From Bordetella parapertussis (GTDB lineage: Bacteria; Pseudomonadota; Gammaproteobacteria; Burkholderiales; SG8-41): a stretch of DNA of 36,214 nt. Below are positions 30,440 through 36,214 of this stretch, one piece after another. Numbering within the stretch: position 1 is the first letter of the stretch; each line of letters starts with the position of its first letter. The position numbers were made by a program, and so were the translations under genes. The DNA lies in contig CAMBCF010000048.1 in assembly GCA_945864585.1 (NCBI GenBank), positions 1 through 36,214 on the forward strand, given 5' to 3'. The notes under the pieces were generated by a model. That model did not search any database and was not told the DNA's origin. It saw only the letters and a program-made list of their open reading frames with translations.

Positions 30440-31123
30440 ATGCTTAAGCTCTACATCACCAACAAGAATTACTTCTCTTGGTCATTGCGGCCGTGGGTTC
30501 TCATGCGCGAACTCTGTATTGCATTCGAGGAGAAGTTGGTTCCTTTCGGCGGCTCGGCTGATCCGCATAACTTCCGGGCGTTCTCTCCGACGGGCAAGGT
30601 TCCTTGTCTGGTGGACGGCAACACTGTCGTTTGGGATTCCCTGGCCATCGTCGAATACCTTGCCGAGATGTCGCCTCGTGTATGGCCAGCCGATGCGCAT
30701 GCGCGCGCCTAGGCTCGCTGTGCTGCCGCCGAGATGCACTCCGGATTTCCCGATCTTCGCAATATATGCAGCATGAACTGCGGACTGCGGGTTCAGGTTG
30801 ACTCTTACCCCTCAGTGCTTGCTGGCGATATCGCGCGCATTGACGCCCTGTGGCATGAAGGCCGGTCGAGGTTCGGCGGCCCCTTCCTTGCGGGTGCAGC
30901 TTTCACCGCCGTTGATGCGTACTTTGCCCCGGTGGCTTTCCGCGTGCAAACCTACGCCCTGCCGTTGAGTGCTCGCGCCCTCGACTACGCCAAGCGGCTG
31001 CTGGCCCTGCCGTCCATTAAGGACTGGTACGCCGCCGCTGTGAGCGAAACCTGGCGCGACGAGGCGCACGAAGAAGAAGCGCGCCGTGCCGGCATCTGGC
31101 TGCAGGATTTGCGGCAGCGCTGA
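30440..31123 (+). pseudogene. Glutathione S-transferase interrupted by one amber codon
   Basis: A glutathione S-transferase gene of 227 codons. The thioredoxin-like N-domain (MLKLYITNKNYFSWSLRPW, FSPTGKVPCLVDG, VWDSLAIVEYLAE with the Asp-Ser glutathione site) and the helical C-domain are both present in one frame. Codon 91, at 30710-30712, is TAG. Family members have Trp at this site (…ARAWAR…AEMHSGF…), so one G-to-A change of TGG explains it. The rest runs on without further lesion: EMHSGFPDLRNICSMNC, FGGPFLAGAAFTAVDAYFAPV and a normal end. Product of the first 90 codons is only the N-domain. A recent pseudogene, unless the organism suppresses amber codons. It is followed by an attC-like structure. 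Confidence 0.9.
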
Positions 31124-31160
31124 GCCAAGCGGTCAAGACAAATGCGGCCCACCGAAGGAC

Positions 31161-31242
31161 GCCCAACGTTTCGCTTCACCGGCGCCAAACCAGCAAGCGA
31201 GGCGCCGCTGCTTTGGCGTCCGTGTGCAAGCGAGGGTTAGCT
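31161..31242 (+). other. attC-like integron recombination site candidate
   Basis: The 82 bases after the glutathione S-transferase gene start with GCCCAAC (RYYYAAC, the R'' box) and end with GTTAGCT (GTTRRRY with one mismatch, the R' box). The inner arms TCGCTT-CAC-CGG-CGCCAAA-CAGC are repeated as an inverted copy with a few extra bases, as in attC sites, whose arms carry extrahelical bases. Length is in the attC range (57-141 bp). There is no integrase gene in the window and only one site, so the call is tentative; a plain intergenic palindrome would look similar. Confidence 0.4.
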
Positions 31243-31264
31243 TCCACGCTCCTGTGCGCGATGA

Positions 31265-31837
31265 TTACTGCGGTTGAACTGTAATTCGATACTCGATCGA
31301 GTTTGGACTGGCGGACAAAATTTCGACCAGATAACCGGAGATAGGAACACGCCGCTCGCTCGGACCAAGGCGAATAGCGATCGTGTCAGAGGGCATGGCG
31401 ATATGATACGCGGAGCCTGAGCTGATGGTCGTTGGGCTGCCAACCGAGCGGCTGGTTCCAGAGAACTGCGTAGTGCCGCCAGACGTCGCTGCCGTACCAG
31501 ACATCGTTGCGTTGGCAGAACCTGACTGGAAGGACATAGGCGTGCGGGTCAATGTCGTTTCGTTGGACATGACCTGCACAGCTCTCCGATAGAGGACGAC
31601 TTCGCCGTTGGGCTCCACGCCAGCGAAGCGGACTTCGGAGAACCCCTCGTTTGTCTTTCTTCCCCAAATGTCAGCCTTGCCCACAACGTTCGTCAGGCTT
31701 CTTTCTCGATCGATTCGAAGTACCACGTCACCATGACCCGCCAGCAGCGCCCTGCCCAATGTTTGCTGCGTTGACGCGCTACGCTCGATTGAGCCGCAGC
31801 CTGTGAGGACGGTGATTAGCGCCAGGGCACGCCACAA
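31265..31837 (-). CDS. Uncharacterised lipoprotein
   Basis: A protein of about 190 residues with an N-terminal lipoprotein signal: LWRALALITVLTGC with lipobox LTGC. After it, TLGRALLAGHGDVVLRIDRERSLTNVVGKADIWGRK and FSEVRFAGVEPNGEVVLYRR look like a beta-rich envelope domain. A long Ser/Gly/Thr-rich linker follows (SANATMSGTAATSGGTTQFSG…), then a second small beta domain ending EYRITVQPQ. I recognise no family. The start is uncertain: TTG at 31837 gives a compact signal peptide, and the frame is open to 31993 with GTG or other codons. GC content seems lower than the neighbours, which together with the attC-like site beside it hints at transfer. Confidence 0.6.
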   Translation of the reverse strand: MWRALALITVLTGCGSIERSASTQQTLGRALLAGHGDVVLRIDRERSLTNVVGKADIWGRKTNEGFSEVRFAGVEPNGEVVLYRRAVQVMSNETTLTRTPMSFQSGSANATMSGTAATSGGTTQFSGTSRSVGSPTTISSGSAYHIAMPSDTIAIRLGPSERRVPISGYLVEILSASPNSIEYRITVQPQ

Positions 31838-32107
31838 GGGTAGGTTTATCAGATCTCCCGTTGAAGAAGGACGTGGAACACCAGATTGAATGCCTCTGGG
31901 AGCTAACGTGTAATGATCTTCCGAAAAACCAACTATTTCCTGTGTCCAGTCTACCCTCGTCAGAAAAAGCTCGCAATTCCAATGATTTATCACATGTCAT
32001 CAATGACAATAGCGTGTGATAGATTGCAGACCATACCTCAAGTCATTGAAAAACAAGGAACTTAATTACCGACATCTCGGGTGACTCAACACTCAACACT
32101 CCTGGGG
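31838..32107. other. Gap without a recognisable gene
   Basis: About 270 AT-richer bases between the lipoprotein and gltL. The lipoprotein frame extends through part of it but without recognisable content. I see no clear promoter, repeat or RNA; the short direct repeat ACTCAACACTCAACACTC at 32085-32102 is the only structure. Confidence 0.4.
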
Positions 32108-32836
32108 CTAGTGGTGCAAGATCTTCGACAGAAAATGCTGCGCGCGTTCGGAGCGCGGCTTGCCGAAAAAATCTTCCTTGCGGGCATCTTCAGCAATTTC
32201 GCCTGCGTCCATGAACACCACGCGGTGCGCGACACGGCTGGCGAAACCCATTTCGTGGGTGACCACCATCATGGTCATGCCTTCCTTCGCGAGTTCGGTC
32301 ATCACGTCGAGCACTTCATTGATCATTTCGGGGTCGAGCGCGGAGGTCGGTTCGTCGAACAGCATCGCGATCGGGTCCATCGCCAGCGCGCGCGCGATGG
32401 CGACGCGCTGCTGCTGTCCGCCGGAGAGTTGACCGGGATGTTTTTGCGCGTGGGCTTCAAGGCCGACGCGGGTTAGCAGCGACATCGTTTTCTCGGTAGC
32501 GGCATCCACGCTGCGATTCAGCACTTTGATCTGCGCGAGATTGATGTTGTCGATGACTTTCATGTGCGGGAACAACTCGAAATTCTGGAACACCATGCCG
32601 ATGCGCGAACGCAGTCTGGGCAGGTCCGTTTCCGGCGCGCCGACGGATATGTTTTCCACCGTGATTTCGCCCTGGGTGAAGGGCTCCAGCCCGTTGACGC
32701 ATTTGATCAGCGTCGATTTGCCGGAACCCGAGGGGCCGCACACCACCACGACTTCGCCTTTGTCGACGCGAGTAGTGCAGTTTTTCAGCACCTGAAACTT
32801 GCCGTACCACTTACTGACGTTTTTCATTTCGATCAT
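32108..32836 (-). CDS. gltL: Glutamate/aspartate ABC transporter ATP-binding protein
   Basis: A complete 242-residue ATPase of the polar amino acid (GlnQ/GltL) group. Walker A is GPSGSGKST, the Q-loop is [13 protein letters not shown], the signature [16 protein letters not shown], Walker [15 protein letters not shown] and the switch His is in VVTHEM. The family-typical end ([17 protein letters not shown]) is present. It energises the two permeases encoded just upstream. The ATG at 32836 overlaps the stop of gltK by four bases; a second ATG lies three codons in. Last gene of the gltIJKL operon. Confidence 0.95.
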   Translation of the reverse strand: MIEMKNVSKWYGKFQVLKNCTTRVDKGEVVVVCGPSGSGKSTLIKCVNGLEPFTQGEITVENISVGAPETDLPRLRSRIGMVFQNFELFPHMKVIDNINLAQIKVLNRSVDAATEKTMSLLTRVGLEAHAQKHPGQLSGGQQQRVAIARALAMDPIAMLFDEPTSALDPEMINEVLDVMTELAKEGMTMMVVTHEMGFASRVAHRVVFMDAGEIAEDARKEDFFGKPRSERAQHFLSKILHH

Positions 32837-33525
32837 ATTCGCCCCACGTTGTAACGCGCCTGCAATCGTTTCACCACATACGACGCGCCAAAGCACAACA
32901 TAAAATACACCAGCGCCGCGAACAAATACATCTCGACCAGCCGCCCGTCGCGCTGCGCGGTCTTGGCGGCGGCGCCCATGAAATCCGTGAGGCCCACCAC
33001 ATACACCAGTGATGTATCCTGAAACAGGATGATGCTTTGCGTGAGCAGAATCGGGATCATGTTGCGGAACGCCTGCGGCAGCACCACTTGCGCCATTGCC
33101 TGCGGGTAGGTGAGTCCCAGTGCGTAGGCCGCGCCGACCTGCCCTCGCGGCACGCTCTGGATGCCGGCGCGGATAATCTCGCAGTAGTACGCCGCCTCGA
33201 ATAGCGTGAAGGTAATCAGCGCCGAATAGAAAGGGCCGAGTCCGGAGGCGTACGGATTGCCGGTGATTTTTTTCATCAGAATCGGCAGCAGAAAATAAAA
33301 CCAGAAAATCACCAGAATCAAAGGCGTTGCGCGCAGCAGATTGACGTAACCGCCCGCCGGCATACTGATGATTTTGTACGGCGACAGGCGCATCAGCGCC
33401 AGCACTGTGCCGAGCACGATGCCGCCCACCATCGCCAGCAGCGTCAGCCCCAGCGAAAACATCATGCCCTGCCACAGGAAGGGCAGCGAGCGCTGAATGA
33501 CGTCGAAGTCGAATTGGCTGAACAT
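32833..33525 (-). CDS. gltK: Glutamate/aspartate ABC transporter permease GltK
   Basis: A complete 230-residue inner-membrane permease of the HisM/GltK type, with about five membrane spans: [30 protein letters not shown] opens it, the lateral [21 protein letters not shown] core follows, and the ATPase-contacting loop reads [31 protein letters not shown] (EAA type). It partners GltJ and GltL for import of acidic amino acids. Stop and start overlap gltL (ATGA), and the gene follows gltJ without a gap, so translation is coupled through the operon. Confidence 0.94.
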   Translation of the reverse strand: MFSQFDFDVIQRSLPFLWQGMMFSLGLTLLAMVGGIVLGTVLALMRLSPYKIISMPAGGYVNLLRATPLILVIFWFYFLLPILMKKITGNPYASGLGPFYSALITFTLFEAAYYCEIIRAGIQSVPRGQVGAAYALGLTYPQAMAQVVLPQAFRNMIPILLTQSIILFQDTSLVYVVGLTDFMGAAAKTAQRDGRLVEMYLFAALVYFMLCFGASYVVKRLQARYNVGRI

Positions 33526-34254
33526 CTACTTGCCCTGCATGCCGATGTAACCCGGCACGCGCACGCGCGCTTCCAGCCGGCGCATGATAAAGACCACGGT
33601 CAGGGTGATGATGATGTAAACCACGGTGGCGAGCGTGAACGCCTCGAAGGTCTTGAAGGTGTATTCGGAAATCTGCCGCGCTTGCGCGGTGAGTTCGAGC
33701 ACGCCGATGGTGAGCGCGATCGAGGAGTTTTTGAAAATGTTGAGAAACTCGGAGGTGAGCGGGGGGATGATGATGCGGTAGCCCATCGGCAGCAGCACGT
33801 GGCGATACACCTGCGGCAGCGTCAGGCCCATCGCCAGCGCGGCGGCAGTCTGGCCGCGCGGAATAGACTGGATGCCGGAGCGCACCTGCTCGGCCACGCG
33901 CGAGGCGGTGTAGAAGCCGAGGCACAGCACGGCGTTGGTGAATTCCGGCATCGGCAGTCCGGTCTTCAGCCACTTGCCGAAATCCTTGGGCACGAGTTCC
34001 GGCAGCACGAAATACCAGATGAACATCTGCACCAGCAGCGGAATATTGCGAAATACTTCAACGTAAATTGTTGCCGGCACGCGCAGCCACGCCAGCGGCG
34101 TGGTGCGCAGCACGCCCAGCACCGATCCCACGCTGAAGGCGATGATCCACGCGAGTATCGACACCAGTAAAGTCCACTTGATACCGGAGTAAATCCAGTC
34201 GAGGTAGACGCCACCGCCGGAAAAGGCGGGCTGGAGGAAGACGCTGAAATCCAT
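33526..34254 (-). CDS. gltJ: Glutamate/aspartate ABC transporter permease GltJ
   Basis: A complete 242-residue permease. An N-terminal extension typical of GltJ ([32 protein letters not shown]) precedes the shared core, with [18 protein letters not shown] and an EAA loop [32 protein letters not shown]. It ends YIGMQGK directly before gltK. It is separated from gltI by 78 bases that hold a terminator-like hairpin, so the binding protein is probably made in excess of the membrane parts. Confidence 0.94.
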   Translation of the reverse strand: MDFSVFLQPAFSGGGVYLDWIYSGIKWTLLVSILAWIIAFSVGSVLGVLRTTPLAWLRVPATIYVEVFRNIPLLVQMFIWYFVLPELVPKDFGKWLKTGLPMPEFTNAVLCLGFYTASRVAEQVRSGIQSIPRGQTAAALAMGLTLPQVYRHVLLPMGYRIIIPPLTSEFLNIFKNSSIALTIGVLELTAQARQISEYTFKTFEAFTLATVVYIIITLTVVFIMRRLEARVRVPGYIGMQGK

Positions 34255-34283
34255 GGTGGAGTGACTTTACCGCAATTCAGCAC

Positions 34284-34315
34284 AAAAAAACGGGGCGCCC
34301 GCAGACACCCCGTTT
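34284..34315 (-). terminator. Intra-operon terminator or stability hairpin between gltI and gltJ
   Basis: Read on the minus strand, AAACGGGG at 34308-34315 side pairs with CCCCGTTT at 34288-34295 side, followed by a run of seven T (A7 at 34284-34290 on the plus strand). This is a good intrinsic terminator in a position that would partly end transcription after gltI. Confidence 0.7.
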
Positions 34316-34332
34316 CATGGCGACTTTCTGGA

Positions 34333-35250
34333 TCAGCACTTCATTCTGCCGCACGGCCCAACACCCGTGTCGTTCGGGTTCTTGATCGCTTCTTTCAGCG
34401 CGTCGGACATGGAAAAACCGAGGTTTACGCCCTTGGGCGGGATTTTCGACTGGAACCATTTGGCGTAAATCTTGTTGATCTCGCCGCTCTTGTAGAGGCC
34501 GGCCACCACGCCATCGACCAGTTTTTTGAACTCGGTGTCGTCACGGCGCATCATGATGCCGTAGGGGTCGTCGGAGAGGAATTCGCCGACCACCAGAAAA
34601 TCATCCGGGTTTCTGGCGTTGGCTTTCAGGCCGTAGAGAATGATGTCGTCCATCGGGAATGCCACGGCGCGCCCGGTTTCCACCGCGAGGAACGATTCGG
34701 CATGATCTTTCGCGGGGATGAAATTGATGCCGAGTTTTTTCTCGTCGTTGTACGCCTTCATCGCGCGTTCGTTGGTGGTGCCTTGCGTGAACACCACGGT
34801 CTTGCCTTTCAAATCGTCGTAACCTTTGATCCCGGCATCTTTTTTGACGATGATCTTGGTGCCAGTGACAAAGTAAGTCGGTGCGAAGGCCACCTGCTTC
34901 TGGCGCTCGACACTGTTGGTAGTGGAGCCACATTCTAGATCGATGTTGCCGCCGGTCAGAACGGGAATGCGCGTTTGTGAAGTCACGGGCACGAACTCGA
35001 CCTTGAGGTTGGGCATTTTCAGATTGGCCTTGATCGCATCGACGACCTTCAGGCAGATATCGACGCCGTAACCGACGGGTTGCTGCTTGTCATCGAGATA
35101 CGAAAACGGAATCGACGCATCGCGATTACCGATTTTGATCACGCCGGTATCGCGAATTTTTTTCAAGGTGCCGCCATCCTGTGCGATTGCCACGCCGGTA
35201 AACGCCACGCCTGCGATCAGCGCTGCAAACAAACTGGTGATGCACTTCAT
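34333..35250 (-). CDS. gltI: Glutamate/aspartate-binding periplasmic protein
   Basis: A complete 305-residue type 3 solute-binding protein. The signal peptide ends near residue 23 (…AGVAFTGVAIAQ). The ligand-binding region shows KIGNRDASIPFSYLDDKQQPVGYGVDIC, FVPVTSQTRIPVLTGGNIDLECGSTTNSVERQKQVAF and VVFTQGTTNERAMKAYN, all typical of GltI. Conserved Arg and Thr around SQTRIP and TTNSVERQ bind the side-chain carboxylate of glutamate or aspartate. The ATG at 35250 is preceded by AGGAGTTCAC. It is the first gene of the operon, which runs gltI-J-K-L on the minus strand. Confidence 0.95.
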   Translation of the reverse strand: MKCITSLFAALIAGVAFTGVAIAQDGGTLKKIRDTGVIKIGNRDASIPFSYLDDKQQPVGYGVDICLKVVDAIKANLKMPNLKVEFVPVTSQTRIPVLTGGNIDLECGSTTNSVERQKQVAFAPTYFVTGTKIIVKKDAGIKGYDDLKGKTVVFTQGTTNERAMKAYNDEKKLGINFIPAKDHAESFLAVETGRAVAFPMDDIILYGLKANARNPDDFLVVGEFLSDDPYGIMMRRDDTEFKKLVDGVVAGLYKSGEINKIYAKWFQSKIPPKGVNLGFSMSDALKEAIKNPNDTGVGPCGRMKC

Positions 35251-35336
35251 GTGAACTCCTCATTAATTTTGTGTGGAACGGTCAACCGGGAAACCAAGCT
35301 GGGGTGTGACGAGGCAGGATTCCTACCTTGTTGGTA

Positions 35337-35365
35337 AATCTATCCGATGTGCGATTGCTTGTCCA
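35337..35365 (-). promoter_or_regulatory. Candidate sigma-70 promoter for gltIJKL
   Basis: On the minus strand, TGGACA (bases 35365-35360) and TAGATT (35342-35337) are separated by 17 bases, a reasonable -35/-10 pair, and they lie about 90 bases upstream of gltI. A short palindrome ACCAACAAGGT follows close downstream. Prediction by inspection only. Confidence 0.35.
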
Positions 35366-35478
35366 GTGGGGTTAAAATAAAAAGTGTTAAAAAACAATTA
35401 GTTAAGATTATTCAGTAACCGATGCCGGGCGACCGTGAACAATAAACGCCTGCTGGGCGCCGCGGATGACGCGAAGTT

Positions 35479-36198
35479 TCAGGTGCGCGATGTCCGCGTC
35501 GCAGTTGCGCCACTTTGCCACCAGCGCACGCACGCACACGCCAGCGCGCGCGTGGCATCGATGCAGTGTTCCGCTCCGTTCGAAGGTTGATAGTCCAGCG
35601 CCAGCGGAATTTCCGTGCAGCCGAGGATGATGCGCTGTGCGCCCTGGGCCAACAGCCCGCGCGCGGCGCGCGTGGCCAGTGTGTGAGCCTGCGCGAGATC
35701 GTTGCGTTTAACGCATTCGATGGCCGGCAGCACCAGCGTGCGCTGCTCGTCTTCGCTGGACAACAGGCATTCGACGCCGCGTGCCGCAAGACGCGCCTGA
35801 TAAAAGCCCGCCGCAATCGTGCCTTGTGTCGCCAGCAGCCCAATGCGTTGCACGCCAGCAAGATCAACGCACGCCGCATCGGCAATGTGCAGCATCGGCA
35901 TCCCGCTCTCGGCGACAAGCTCGTCATACCAATAGTGCGCGGTGTTGCAGGCTATGGCCACAGCCGTGGCGCCCGCACGTTTAAGTGTGCGCACGCCTTC
36001 GAGCATATACGGCAGGGGTGATTCACCGTTGCCGGTGACCGCCGGCGGACGGTCGGGCATCTGCGGCACGCTATAGGTGATGACAGGGATGTGATCCTGA
36101 TCGCGGCTGGCGGGCGTTTCCTCGATCAGTTTTTGCAGAAAATCCACCGTGGCCAGCGGTCCCATGCCGCCCAGTACGCCCAATAAGGGTTTGCTCAT
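35479..36198 (-). CDS. Aspartate/glutamate racemase family protein
   Basis: A complete 239-residue cofactor-independent racemase. It begins MSKPLLGVLGGMGPLATVDF, the aspartate racemase signature, and carries both catalytic cysteines: C84 in AIACNTAHYW and C194 in IILGCTEIPLAL. DRPPAVTGNGESPLPYMLEGV is typical of the aspartate racemase branch rather than of MurI. It interconverts L- and D-Asp (or Glu). It lies upstream of gltI on the same strand, about 228 bases away, and supports a link between this importer and D-amino-acid use. The last 15 residues (after RWWQ) are Ala/Thr/Arg-rich and unlike the family. Confidence 0.9.
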   Translation of the reverse strand: MSKPLLGVLGGMGPLATVDFLQKLIEETPASRDQDHIPVITYSVPQMPDRPPAVTGNGESPLPYMLEGVRTLKRAGATAVAIACNTAHYWYDELVAESGMPMLHIADAACVDLAGVQRIGLLATQGTIAAGFYQARLAARGVECLLSSEDEQRTLVLPAIECVKRNDLAQAHTLATRAARGLLAQGAQRIILGCTEIPLALDYQPSNGAEHCIDATRALACACVRWWQSGATATRTSRT

Positions 36199-36214
36199 AG
36201 ATGTGCCGTAGAAT

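Noticed and set aside
1-36214. CRISPR arrays, rRNA, tRNA, IS transposases or phage genes
   Set aside because: No regularly spaced repeats, no transposase motifs and no structural RNA recognised on either strand.

Overview
The window looks like a piece of a betaproteobacterial (Burkholderiales-like) chromosome. The grounds are high GC (about 60% by eye), ribosomal protein L31 with four zinc cysteines, a gltIJKL-type transporter, and above all an unusual density of Bug/TctC-type tripartite tricarboxylate receptor proteins, a family that is hugely expanded in that group. I see no phage, plasmid or rRNA/tRNA genes and no CRISPR array.

Layout. 1-6.2 kb: the tail of a Bug receptor, a small DUF2442/HTH protein, a tartrate/D-malate dehydrogenase-like enzyme, rpmE, two small lipoproteins, glutathione-dependent formaldehyde dehydrogenase (frmA/adhC) followed by half of a DUF924 gene, and a complete Bug receptor closed by a good terminator. 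6.3-13.2 kb: a compact catabolic operon encoding a CoxG-like protein, the FAD, molybdopterin and 2Fe-2S subunits of a xanthine-oxidase-family hydroxylase, a UbiD-type decarboxylase and another Bug receptor. Together these suggest uptake, hydroxylation and decarboxylation of an aromatic or heteroaromatic acid; the substrate cannot be read from sequence. 13.3-17.8 kb: a ribbon-helix-helix-like protein translationally coupled to a c-type cytochrome, a convergent thiamine-diphosphate enzyme with a Tat signal, a histidine kinase that has lost most of its ATPase domain, and a methyltransferase-like protein with a signal peptide.

17.9-27.7 kb is a decaying, rearranged stretch. It holds two complete Bug receptors, two Bug 3'-end fragments, a Phd/VapC and a BrnT/BrnA toxin-antitoxin pair, and the scattered remains of a dipeptide/oligopeptide ABC importer: one intact DppB-type permease, two frameshifted or truncated binding-protein genes and a possible third tail. 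An intact M20 deacylase lies next to it. 27.8-36.2 kb: an N-acyl-D-amino-acid deacylase, a small monooxygenase-like protein, an endonuclease/exonuclease/phosphatase-family protein, a glutathione S-transferase interrupted by one amber codon, an attC-like hairpin, an unknown lipoprotein, a complete glutamate/aspartate ABC importer (gltIJKL) and an aspartate/glutamate racemase.

The main themes are solute scavenging (seven Bug loci, a peptide importer, an acidic amino acid importer), with hydrolases and a racemase suited to N-acyl- and D-amino acids, and active genome erosion: at least nine broken or fragmentary genes and several families of intergenic inverted repeats. Some single-base frameshifts lie in homopolymers and could be sequencing errors. 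The large truncations, the internal kinase deletion and the Trp-to-amber change are harder to explain that way.
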